Assembly (NCBI GenBank): GCA_947846985.1
Contig: CANTUZ010000005.1
Location: 21,486,389 to 21,550,388, forward strand
Reading direction: 5' to 3'
Length of the DNA stretch: 64,000 nucleotides
Source of the DNA: Fratercula arctica
Lineage: Eukaryota; Chordata; Aves; Charadriiformes; Alcidae
Below are positions 51,601 to 62,577 of the stretch, in pieces. Under the pieces are notes generated by a model. That model saw nothing but the letters and a program-made list of their open reading frames with translations, was not told the origin of the DNA and did no database searches. Every line of letters begins with the position of its first letter. Within the stretch, counting starts at the first letter, position 1. Made by a program: the position numbers and the translations under genes.

Positions 51601-53073
51601 CAAGAGATCTATTAATTTGCTGCGTATCTAGGAAACAAAATTCTGGACATCTTTGGCATCATTTTCTAACTGATTTGCATCCACCCAAGCAAAATAATTC
51701 TCACCACTGAAACTACCAACCCAGTGTTTACTGAATTAACTTTGCATTTGAAACAAAAACTCCTTATGGTTAGTACTGAGATAGGTCTGAGATAATTCAA
51801 ATATATATTTAAATAAACTATTAGTATGTATATTTTCTCTGGACAAAACAGTAGCCTGTTTGTTGTGCCATTGGGAAGAAGAAGGAGCCCTAAACACTCC
51901 TTTACCCTGCTATGTGAGCATAGGAAGTAAAACCAATAACTGGACACAACAGAAAAGGTGTGAAACATATTGAGCTCAAGGATGCACTCTCTGATGAGCG
52001 GGCAGAGCTGCTAAGTTGGGCAAGAAAATAAGATACATCTCATAGAAATACATATTGCTTCTTTCCTGGGACGAAAGAGCAAAAAAGGCTGCATTGTAAC
52101 TCTAAGTAACAACTCCTTGTTTAGGATAGTGATGACAAACAGCTGTGTTTATTCAGAGAAGCTGGTATTATTATCTGTCATTACAAAAAAAAAAGGAATC
52201 TCCAGATCATAAGATCATATAAAATGGATGATATAATGATATGATTCTTGTATTCCTAGGTTTCAAAAGACAAAGAATGTTATCATATTATCCCATAACA
52301 ATATTTATTGGCAAGACCTAGTACAAATTCTTACACAACAGAACTGTAGGTAAAGGAGGTGAAAAACAATTTATTATGGTAGAGGCACTTTAACACTTTT
52401 GCTCAAATAGAACTTTACTACATTAAATATATTGGTTTATATATGTTCCTATGGGGGGAGAGGGAAAACTCCGACTTCATGGGATTCAGATTCAGGGAAT
52501 GGTTCCGATTAGACACACACTTCAATCTGCGAGATAAAGTAAGTATTTTAACTGCTAAGAAGTATCTTGGTGATAACTAAAAGTGTCTTTCAGCTGTTTC
52601 CCTTGAAAATTACTCGCTCCAGCTTCAAAGGCTTCCCGTATAGAGCAGGGTCTAGGATGGCAGCCATAATTGGGTAATATTAAAACTTTTGAGATGCTGG
52701 GATCTAGCAGTATCAATTGACATAATAAAATTTAATATAATTTCATTGTTATTCTGTCACTGCTCTTTCTAAAAAGGATTATAGCAGGAAGATATTATTA
52801 ATATTCAAAAGAAAAATCCCAATAGGTTAAAAATTAAAACATTTAAAAGTTCAAGGATTTGCCTCTTGTAGTTGAGAGAAGAAAAATATAAAAATGTATG
52901 TTACTGAAATTTGATTTCATTATTTAATTGCTAAGATTAATATTCATACTTACATATGCTTACATATGTGTTAATTCTCTTTTTTTTCTTCTTCCCCTCC
53001 CCCCCCTTTTTTTTCTGCAGAGGTGGGAGCACTTGACAAACTACCTTCACCAGAGGAAACTAACCAGTCTTGA
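45780..53073 (+). CDS. GAL: Prepro-galanin (galanin and GMAP precursor), complete
   Basis: Five coding exons: 45780-45860, 46577-46631, 48043-48129, 50546-50623 and 53021-53073, all with GT-AG introns and consistent phases, giving 117 residues and a TGA stop. Residues 1 to about 23 are a hydrophobic signal peptide (MQRCTSFLFLSLILCATLSE). Lys31-Arg32 is the first dibasic site. Residues 33-61 are mature galanin, starting GWTLNSAGYLLGP, the invariant receptor-binding N-terminus, and ending HGFT. Gly62-Lys63-Arg64 supplies C-terminal amidation and cleavage. Residues 65-117 are the galanin message-associated peptide, with the conserved core ENIVRTVIEFL and LHLKEVGALDKL. The product is a secreted neuropeptide acting on galanin GPCRs. 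Start choice is clear: ATG is the first base of the exon and opens the signal peptide. No defects were seen. PPP6R3 upstream fits vertebrate synteny. Confidence 0.97.
46075..46095 (+). repeat. Poly(G) tract in GAL intron 2
   Basis: An uninterrupted run of 21 G residues, 214 bp downstream of the signal-peptide exon. Long G runs are rare in this AT-rich sequence. On the transcribed RNA it could form a G-quadruplex. The length may also vary between individuals or be misestimated by sequencing. Confidence 0.9.
46592..48089 (+). other. GAL: Mature galanin peptide coding segments (split by an intron)
   Basis: The 29-residue peptide is encoded by 46592-46631 and 48043-48089. The intron splits the codon of His14 (C|AT). 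The first 13 residues, GWTLNSAGYLLGP, are invariant across vertebrates. The C-terminal half (HAVDNHRSFNDKHGFT) agrees with my memory of chicken galanin. Amidation is predicted because Gly-Lys-Arg follows Thr29. Confidence 0.95.
48645..48673. repeat. Poly(A) tract in GAL intron 4
   Basis: About 28 consecutive A residues within the intron between the third and fourth coding exons. No retroposon body precedes it, so it is annotated as simple sequence. Confidence 0.85.
49340..49500. repeat. Low-complexity G/T-rich then T-rich tract in GAL intron 4
   Basis: A run of 'gtgtgtgggtggtggtgttc', then poly(T), 'ttgttgttgttgg' and later A/C-rich 'aaacaaacaaatcccaaaac'. The antisense and sense frames through it are compositional artefacts. 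No host exon lies here. Confidence 0.75.
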
Positions 53074-53335
53074 AGAAGAATGCATTCTTATTTTGTTGTA
53101 GTGTAGATTTAGATTGAAATTTAAACAAAAGATCCAAATGAGCTGAAGATGATAAATATTGTTTGCATTAATCTGATAAATAGCTTTCTGCCCTCTGGGT
53201 TTGTTTGTTTGGGGATTTTTGTTTGCTTTTTTTTTTCTCTCTCTCTTCTGTGATGTTATAGTGTAGAATTTTGCCTTGGTAAAATTTTTCTGTAGGTAAA
53301 TGATAAAATAAAAATAAAGAGCAACTACGTTGTTG
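53074..53335 (+). terminator. GAL: GAL 3' UTR and poly(A) signals
   Basis: A short AT-rich UTR follows the stop. Overlapping AATAAA hexamers at 53307-53312 and 53313-53318 are followed within about 20 bp by 'ttgttgcattttc', a U/GU-rich downstream element. Cleavage near 53335 gives a UTR of about 260 nt, in keeping with a compact neuropeptide mRNA. Confidence 0.8.
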
Positions 53336-55549
53336 CATTTTCAAATTAAATACATACTAGCACACAATACATCATATACAAAGCCCAGGTTAAATTGTAA
53401 GATTATGCTGCACCTATACTCTTCGAAATTACAGTAAAATAAAACATAAATACTACATATTGGGTACTTTAACTAATTGAGAAAAAGAACACTGACTTCA
53501 AACTGCTGCCATACAGAGTCTTCTTCACTGATCTGTCTGTACTTTTATGCTTCATGGGAGCCTTTCTTCCTTTTCATCTTTTCATAGACATGAAATAAAC
53601 TATGTTCATTTTAAATTTCATCATTATTCACCTGTAACACAACACTCCATTGACTGCAGCATATCTTCACGCAATACAAATTTAACTGTTCGGTCAGGTA
53701 ATAGGTTGACACAAATCCTATGTGTAGGATTCCTTTTCCTGTGCTGTCAAGAATACCGGGTCTGTATTCTTTAATGAAGAAACTCTACCGTCCACTCCAA
53801 GATAAAAAAAATATTTTATTTTATGAGATGCTCTAGTCTGAATCCAGCAAAGCACTTGAATACATGCTTAGTCCCTATGAAAGAGCTTTGGTGTACTGGT
53901 CCCAGACTGCTAGACCCATACACAACATACATCATATCAAGAATGAGGAAAGGTTTGAGAGGACACAGAATCTTAGAAAGGTTTTTCACATTCAGATGAC
54001 CTTCAATCTCTGCATAGGACAGTGAAATATCATCCTTTCAAAGTGCTGCTGTGCACCAGAGTGCACAGGCTGACAGAAATTTTGCAGAACATTATTCCAT
54101 AATCTGTTTTTCACTTTTAGCATAGCAGAATACATTTTAGATGCCAAGCCACTAGTGTTTAATTTGAACCCATAAGGTTATCTCACCTTGTCCATCAGCC
54201 TGTGCTTTTCCTCTGGTAATTACTCTGCCTCTGATCTAATGTCTGATGTTCGCTTTCCAAAGTGTACAAAGTACACTTTCCATCAGTTCCAACAAGCTTT
54301 TGAGCAAGTCCTTCAGACGATGTTTTATTGTTTGGGTTTTTTTTTTTTTAAGTGTAATAAAAAAGTGTACACTGCTAGTGTACCTGCTGCTAGTTCAACA
54401 TTATTTGGTAAATTTATGCATTTCCAAAAATATTAAAAAAGAATAGAGTGAAATTTAACTTCTGTACGTTAGTATAGTTCAGTAATTCCAAACTCTCATT
54501 TCTACTAGTAACGTTTCCCTAGTCCTTCTACTAGTCCACATTTCCCATCATAAACTTGAAGCAGAGCTCACTAAAACCAAAAGGCATTGTTTTCATTGAC
54601 TTTCTTGGACTTTGGTTCATCAACTGCTAAGAAGCAGTATCCATTTGCAGAACTCAATAACAAGCCATCTTTCTATGGCAAGGCAGCTGAATCTATGATC
54701 AAATAAAAAGAACATAATCTTAGCATTGAATTTCTTCTCTTTTGAAATAGGATAAGAAATTGAGTTTAAAATTAGAAAACATTTATTACTTAAATCAAAT
54801 TAGCATACTGTCAGCTCGTTAAAGTTGGAATGGTCTTGTTACAATGTTTATTTGAAATTCTGAATTTTGAGATTATTTGAAATACTGAAAAACTCATAGG
54901 ATCAGGTTCTTACTCATTGTGCTGCACTGCTATATGCATATATTATAATGAAACACAAAGGATCATTATAATCTAATTATCAAAAGCAGTCCACATGGTT
55001 TCATTTAGTAATTACTGCATTCAAACACATACTGGTAATATTCCAAAATACAGAGAGAGGTAAAATTTTCAGACTGTTTCTTCACCCTCTACAGCTCTTA
55101 TCTTTGCAAAAACAAAGGGTCAAAAAACAATAAAGGGGCATTCTTCTGGGTCAATTTCAGTAACGTTATTTTATTAACATTCTTATTTTATTTAAAGCAT
55201 TTCTTACATTGCTACATCTCAGACCTAAATTCTGCAAATATTTGGAATGACATCTCTATAGTCGGCGTCTCAGAAAACACCTGATAAAAGATGGCCTTTA
55301 AACCACAATTTGAAAGCAATTAGTTTCAACGGGGCAAAGAGACAGTAAAAAGATGTGACAAGTTTCAGCACAAAATGAAAAAAATATCCCTAATCATTTC
55401 CTTCTCATTTCATTTATTTGCTCATTTGCATACATTGTATTCCACTTTTGTGTAGGATTAGATCAAACACATATCTGCATAAAGACAAAAGCCAAAGACT
55501 AAAAAAAAGAGTAAAACCTTTGTTGTAATATTTGCCAATAATATGAAAT
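53336..55549. other. AT-rich intergenic sequence downstream of GAL, nothing recognised
   Basis: No splice-bounded coding segment on either strand, and no exon of the gene expected next (TESMIN, minus strand). Composition is uniform and CpG-poor. Confidence 0.55.
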
Positions 55550-56260
55550 TACCCAGCATGCAAATTTAACTCTGACAATGAACAGAAGCCTTACATGATG
55601 CTGAATGACTGGACAATAAAATGGCAGATGAAATTAAATGCTGATGCAAGCAAAGTAATATGCACAGAGAAAAACAACTCTAATTTTACATACACGTAAT
55701 GATGGTCTAAATTATCTCCGGAAAAATAGCTTAGGCTCATTGTACATGGTCCTCTAAAAAATGTCATTCAAAACCTCAGCAGCAATTAGAAAGGAAAATG
55801 GAATGTTAGGAATTATAATGAAAGTAGCCAAAACCAAACCAGAAAACATCATTATGAGACCATTCCCAACTTTGACACCAGCTGCAGTTCCAGTCAGTTC
55901 ACTGCAAAAAAAAACCCCACTGTAGAACCAGAAAAGATGTAGAAAAAAGTGATGCATATCTTCAACAACAGGCAAAAACTTTTATACACAGAGACACTAA
56001 AGAGATTGTGACTTTAGCTTGAGAAAGAGACTAGCAAGTAGAGAGATGACAGAGTCTTAAATGTCATGGTAAAAGTGCTTAGCAAATTCACTTCTTGTAA
56101 CCCAGGATTTAATGATTACTTACTAAAATGATCAAGTAACTTTTTTAAACCTCACTCCCAGTAAAAGAAGTCTTTTTCCATACACGTCATGATGAAGTTG
56201 TGACACTGACAGGCACAGGACACTGTGGAGGCCGTAGGTTCTGGAAGTAAACGATTGTAT
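55550..56260 (+). repeat. Ancient CR1/L3-type LINE relic
   Basis: Despite heavy decay the block keeps the order of an old amniote CR1: 'acaataaaatggcagatgaa' then 'attaaatgctgatgcaagca', 'aagtaatatgcacagagaaa', a later 'ggaatgttaggaattataat', a 3' region with 'gagattgtgactttagcttg', and finally 'ggacactgtggaggccgtag'. The young avian CR1 tail is absent. It matches the class shared with turtles and crocodilians better than bird-specific CR1. Edges are approximate. Confidence 0.7.
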
Positions 56261-59200
56261 TCACAGAAGAAAAGTACTTCAAGGTCCAAATCAAACCACT
56301 ACCTCAAAAAGTGTAAAAGTAAATTGTTTCTTAGAACAGATTATGGACTTGTGTGCACAGAAGGACTAATTGAAAAGGGCTTCTTCATCTGCACAGCATC
56401 TGATGCCAATTTACAAAAGAAATTTGGAAATTACACATTTTTGGCTAAAAATTCTGCAGAAATGAATACTATCTATAACCAAAAAGGTATAATTTTATAC
56501 CTGACAGTGCTTCACCTATCAGGTAGTCTCAATAAGACTTGTTTAAATGCAGATCAGTTCAGCGTAGAGGGAATTTCTGGTGGCACAGTTGAAATAAAAC
56601 AGTCTATTCAGATTAGGAAGTCATTAGGCAGCTGACAGGATACATGTATTTTCCCACCTGTCTACTCAGGTAAAGGTCAGGCTGCAAAATTAGCATATAA
56701 AATTAGACAGGACTCAGAATACTGAGGACATTTGAGGGGGCTTGATACTGGGGTTGACATAATTCTGCTTTCAAGTTTAATGTTACCATAGTTAAAACCA
56801 AACTACAGCCCTTTTTGCCTGACGAGTGCACTAACTTCCTAAGATAACAGAGAAGCTCGGTGTGAGTTAGTTTACAAAAGATTCTGTCCAATTTTCAACT
56901 CTCCTTTTGCCTTTCAAATGAGATGAGGAGATATCATATAAGGTAGTATGTGAAGCAACACATTAATAACTCACAGAAAAAGTGATGAAAGTATTTTTAC
57001 ATGATTTCAAAATACGTATACAAAAAAGCAACAAGTTAGAAATGGACACCAGGAAATAAATTATGAGGATATAAATTAGCTCAGGAGATTTCTAAGGCAG
57101 ACATGAGGATTAAAGAAAGGTTTAGAGATGAGTATTACAAGCAGAACAAATGATTTTTCACCAATTAACAAAGTACATTGAGTGCAGTACTTCTGTCACT
57201 GTTTTGTGTTCTGTCATTTATTTTTAAATAAAAGCAAATAATAATTCTGATACTTAATTTTGGTGAGGACTGAGCATGACATGGACCAACCATAGAAAAC
57301 TATGGCAACTCACAGATGGCTCTACTACTCAGATTCAGTAGCTGGGTATACAAATGTCAGTTGCTAGGACTTTTAATACCTCAGAGCATGGTGTATCTGC
57401 CAATTCATGTGCAACATTCAGCACCTCCCAGAAATGAGCTTTAAAAAGCCAGAGTTGAGCTGCAGATGAGAATTATTTTATCTCCTTGCTTGTAAAGCAC
57501 TACATTATTCCCAAATACTTGATCAAATTCTCTTGAGATTCAACTCGTATATGTTCTGTCATCTGTGGTATTTCTAATTGAATTGATCTCCACAGGTTTT
57601 CCACTAATTAAGTACATGCAAATCATACAGCCTTTCTGAGTGCTGAGAGACGTGAGTCTCATATGGAATGTCTGTCTGAGTGTAAATTCTAAAATAACAA
57701 AATACAATCCATCTCAAATCAGGATAAAATGCTACCATTCAGTTTGCAAAATATTTTTTTTGCCTTTGGTACAGTTTCTAATATAAATGTTGACTATTTA
57801 TCACTTACAAACACTTAAATAATTAATTCAGAATGGATTCCTTCTATAATTTCCCCTTCAGAACATTCATGAGGTAATATGTTTCCTTGAAATAATCCTA
57901 TTTCATTAAAAGTCATTCTATCAGAAAATAATTGATCCAATTTATGAACATTATGCCTATTATTACATTTATCAATATTAAAGGTGGTATTTCTTGACAA
58001 GATTTAAAACTGACGCTCTGATCATTTATGTCAATATAAGTTCCTATGTCAGATTTGTAGAACGAGTATTCTTTGCTTACTATTTATTCAGATGTCAGTG
58101 TAGGGAAATCACATCCTTCTTCCCTAAGCTCTTTCTGCACTTTCATAGAATTGTCCTATTGATCTTGAACTCCTAATCTAAAAGATAGTAGATTTAGGAA
58201 TCATTAGCTTTCTTGTGGTTTTCACATCTACTGTTCTCTGCAGCTATTAAAACCCTACTCAAACTAGTCTCCAAAGATTTGCATGAGAATTTAATGCACC
58301 TCTTCTGCAAAAATATATTGGGTAACATCTTTTAGGACTCTTCATAGGAGCTTTAGTCACTTGAAATAAAGAGGGCAGTTCTGCTAAGCGAAGATCTAAA
58401 TCACCTTCTGCTCTCTGCTAGCTAGAGAGTGAGAGCTGGCTGTGAATCCAGAGTAATCTTTTAAATTAGAGGGTGAGCCCTGGATCTGAATCCAGAATAA
58501 TCTTTTAAATTAGGCATTTTGGTTTGCTTCTTCAAATCAAGCAGAATCAATCCAGGCCCTAAGACTTCAAGAAACAGTAGGAGCGGTCAGGAAAACTAAC
58601 CATGTTTTTCCAGCTAAGTGTTACATTTTTGCACCACTTTTCAAAACACAGTTTGCATATTGTGACTGTTTGGCTTTCATGCTGGTTACCTACTTAGTCC
58701 CTGTTTAAAAAGACAGCTCTTCAAAGACATCATACGGGGGCCACATCCTGACCTATGAAATTCAGTATAGTGGTACTGATGACCTTGAAAGTAGGTTTAT
58801 TTATATCAGTTAACATCTGACCTTAACCAGTGGACCAATGTCATTAAAAAAACTCATTCTAATAAATCTCAAGTCTTATGCTGAATATAATTCCAGAAAT
58901 AAAAGCTCTAGTCACCCTCATTCCATACACAATACTCCTCCTTCCCACTTGCTGCAAGGTACATTGTTCATTAAATCCTTCTGTCAGTTTGGGCCTTCAG
59001 AACCATCTACTGATTTTAGCCATTAAAGAAATCATACTGTGCCTCTGTATTATTTAGAAATGTCTCCACATTTGTAAAATCTTAATTCATTTTATGTAGT
59101 TCAAACTACACAACACTTTTTTTATTCAAAATATTTACATTTTTCTCTGCCTTTTGGTGCATTTTTGGTTGAATTTCTTTTTCAGTGCACATTATAGACA

Positions 59201-59727
59201 GTATTTTATCTTTCACCACAGCCCTCAAACATCTGTTTCCAAAATTCAGTTTGATTAAATGTAATAGTTTTGTTGTGTTAATCATTATTTTGATATTCTT
59301 CTCTCTACTCTAGCTATCTATTAGCATAAAACACAGTAATTGCCAATAATTCCTATTTTGTGACAGTGTTGACAAGCCAGATATTCTTGGCTGCGTAAAA
59401 GGAAGCAGCTGTAACACATTTTTTCCTTTTATGATCTGTAGTAGCTATTATACATTCGCATTATTCTTTGTTTCAGCCAGATAGAGACGATGCTTCCCTT
59501 TGTGGGAAAAAAAAATATCCTCACTACCTTTTGTGAATTCAAAGTGGAATCACATCTGTGGGCAGACTTGAGATATATTTTGCAAAAGAATCAAAGCAAT
59601 AAAGGATTCTAATCCCCTATTTTCAAAAGTGATTTAAGATTTTTTGGAGGCATTAATTTCTTTTGAGATACAGAAACACACTTCACTGGATTTATAGGAG
59701 CATGCAAGGATGCGAGGTGTTGAACTA
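56261..59727. other. AT-rich intergenic sequence, nothing recognised
   Basis: A 136-codon + strand frame (56225-56635) starts inside the ancient CR1 relic and continues beyond it. It shows no domain and no splice context and is judged chance. A local imperfect duplication at 58425-58513 is listed separately. Confidence 0.55.
58425..58513. repeat. Imperfect 44-bp tandem duplication
   Basis: The words 'tgaatccagagtaatctttt' plus 'aaattag' (58443-58469) and 'tgaatccagaataatctttt' plus 'aaattag' (58487-58513) differ at one base over 27 bp. The left flanks ('gagtgagagctggc' and 'gggtgagccctgga') are also similar. Two copies with a period of 44 bp. Confidence 0.9.
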
Positions 59728-60494
59728 TGTCCTGGTTTGAGGTAAAACAGAGCAGTTTTCTGTTCAGTATTTTTACTTTGCAGCTAAGCCTCTTCTAGCT
59801 AATTGAACTCTCTGAAACTAACAATGTATTTTTTTCGACAGCATCCGCTCTCAGAGTGATAAGACCTCATTGTTTCTAATTTATTCCAAGGGGTGGTACG
59901 CAGAGAGGCTCTTGCTTATACTTATTGTTATAACAACCAAGGTCAGCCTACTTTGCTATGATGTGCCGTGTTGGAGGGTCGGAAGCAGAAAAGCACAGAG
60001 AGAGAAGCGGACAGAACAGGTGACCCAAACTGAGCAACAGGGTATTCCATCCCATCTGCATCATGCTCAGTATAAAAACTGAGGGATCAAAGGCCAGCCC
60101 TCTTTTCTCAATGGCCAGCATCTGAGGAGGACTCTGTCTGCTTGTCTGCCTTTGATCCTGATCCATGCGTTCCTGAATCCAGATCTGGAATCCAGTTCCA
60201 TCCATCACTGAGTCCAATCTGGGACTTTCCCAGTGCCCGCTGGTGACATGATCGTCATCCTGGGAGTTTGATACAGTTTTGTATATATTGTGTATTTTTC
60301 ATTATTGTCTTCTTTTTTTTAAAGAATAATATTTGCATTAAAGTAGTTTTGTTTCTTTTTTTAAAACTCTTAAGTCTCTTCTCTCTCATCTTTCTGTCCC
60401 TGAAGGGAGACGCTCTCCCCCATCTGAAGGGGAGAGGAGTAAAAGAGAGCATCTGTCATTCATTTCTGTGGCCAGTCCAGCCCAAACCTCAATA
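59728..60494 (+). mobile_element. Probable solo LTR of an endogenous retrovirus (ERVL-like)
   Basis: The block starts TGTCCTGGTTTGAGG, like the start of many avian ERVL LTRs. It contains a TATA box 'cagtataaaaactg' near 60069 and downstream U-rich sequence with ATTAAA and AATAAA words near 60334 and 60491. A 5-bp direct repeat AACTA flanks it at 59723-59727 and 60495-60499, consistent with ERVL-type target-site duplication. No gag, pol or env sequence lies on either side, so I call a solo LTR left by recombination. The right edge is uncertain because the expected terminal CA falls 3 bp inside the direct repeat. Confidence 0.65.
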
Positions 60495-61559
60495 AACTAC
60501 CAACAAGATTTTCAATTTCAATTATTTATTTGCAGCCTGAACCATTATTAAAGCAAGAACTTGTGTGCACTTATAAATCCCACTTGATACTAATCTGAAT
60601 TTTAAGATGCCAAAACACATTAACGAAACTGACCCTTTATAGCTGAAAGCCTGGAGAACACTACTAACTTGTCCTATTAAAAGTTGGTCTTTGTTACTAT
60701 TGGTTTACATAAATCTAAGCACAAGTGTGATGTTAGCCAGCAAATAAATGACCTCATCAACACCTCAAGGCCAAAAAATCTGCTAGCAAAATGTCAAGGT
60801 AAATAACATAGCAACATTGTAATTATAAGCTCTGGGCCCATGTCTGGCCCCATATCTTTTGCTTGCACACCAGGGAACACCCTGCACTGGCAAATACAGT
60901 CTATCAAGTGTGCATATGCTATGACAGTGCCTGTGTGCCTGCAGATGAAAACAGACAGAGGTTTGGCCAAATGGAGTTTACGATGCAGATACCGCCTACA
61001 TTTCCTCTGAAAGATTATAAGATCATATGTACCATAATGCTTAAAATTGTGCTAGAAATTGGGACTTGCATCTCCTTCTGAAAACCGTATCCTTATGCTA
61101 GGCAGTCTGGGAAAAAATTTTGCAGAACCTCCAATTCTTTTTAGCATTAATAATACTAAAATCACATAAAAACTTAAAAGTAGGCCTTGCAGCAGGGAAA
61201 ACCTTCCTTTAGAAGAAGGAAAAGGTAAACATAAAAATGAACACTGAATATACATTCATGTTCTGACAAAAGCCAGAAAGCCCTGTATGTACAACTAACT
61301 GTGTATATGTGAACCCTTCATTGTTACCTGGTATCATGGCACTTCTTTTCTGAGCTCCCTAGTGCCACTTCCCAGCAAAATCACAATCAAAGGGGACATA
61401 TATTATATCTTCCCTGGATCATTTTCTGTTTGGTTGTGCCAACCCTGAAGCAATATTAGCAATTAGGGTTCTAATTCAGCCATGAGTTGCTCACACATCT
61501 CAACAGCTTTGCAGTGTACAGAGCTTTAAAAGTTTTGATGACTGCATGTTTTTTGTTGA
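60495..61559. other. AT-rich intergenic sequence between LTR and CR1
   Basis: No coding exon, repeat tail or RNA gene was recognised. Short open frames only. Confidence 0.55.
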
Positions 61560-62577
61560 CTTTCTAGATTTGGAAACATTAATTGTAAATAGCTCCTTTT
61601 CAAACTGGCAACTTGTCACAAGTGGGGTCCCTCAGGGATCAATACTGGGCCCAATGCTGATTAATATCTTCATAAGTGATCTGGATGATGGGATGATGAA
61701 GTTTGATGATACCAAAGTGAGTGGGGAAGTGAAAACTTCAGAAGGGAGAGCCACCTTGCAGGAAGACCTGGATAGTCTGGAAGAGTGGGCTAACAAGAAC
61801 CTTGTGATGTTCCACAAGTGTAAGGTCTTGCACCTGTGAAACCATAACCCAGGAGTGCAGCACAGGTTGGGAGCTACCCAGCTGGGGATTAGCTCTGTGG
61901 AAAGGCACCTGGGGATCCTGATGGACAATAAGCTCAAGATGAGTGAACAGTGTGCTGCTACTGCAAAGAAAGTCAACAGGATGCTGGCTTGCATCAACAA
62001 GGGCATCACCAGCAGAGGTAAAGAAGTCATTATCCCACTCTACTCAGCACTTTTCAGGCCACACCTGGAATACTGTGCTCAGTTTTGGTCCCTGCTATGC
62101 AAAAAAGATATGGACAGGCTGGAAAAGGTCCAGAGAAGGGCCACAAAGAAAAACAAAGGACTGGGAAGCCTGCCATATGAGAAAAGGCTGAGAGAACTGG
62201 GTTTGTTCAGCCTTGAGAAAAGAAGGCTTAGGGGAGCCCCTATCACCATGTTCCAGTATTTAAAGGGTGGCTACAAACAAGATGAAGACTCCCTTTTTAC
62301 AAGGAGTCCCATGGAAAAGACCAGGGGTAATGGGTACAAGTTACTCCTGGGGAGATTCTGACTGGACACAAGAGGAAAATTTTTCACAACGGGAACAGTC
62401 AGCCATTGGAATAATCTCCCCAGGGAAGTGGTGGATTCCCCATCATTGGACACTTTTAAGATTCAGCTGGACAGGCTGCTGGGCCATCCTGTCTAGACCA
62501 TGCTTTTGCCAAGAAAGGTTGGACCAGATAATCCTTGAGGTCCCTTCTGACCTGGTATTCTATGGTTCTATGATTCA
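61560..62577 (+). repeat. CR1 LINE 3' kilobase: RT C-terminus plus 3' UTR
   Basis: The + strand encodes the end of the CR1 reverse transcriptase: GVPQGSILGP, then NIFISDLDDG, a damaged catalytic box reading KFDDTKVSG where FADDT is usual, then LQEDLDSLEEWANKNLVMFH and, after one in-frame TGA (61837-61839), HLGILMDNKLKMSEQ, RPHLEYCAQFW and ELGLFSLEKRRLRG. The UTR follows and ends 'attctatggttctatgattc'. It is 5'-truncated at about 61560. The single stop, the loss in the DD box and the truncation make it inactive, but it is the best-preserved CR1 in the window. Confidence 0.96.

Noticed and set aside
56225..56635. 136-codon + strand open frame
   Set aside because: It begins within an ancient CR1 relic, has no splice signals or domain, and lies in AT-rich intergenic sequence.
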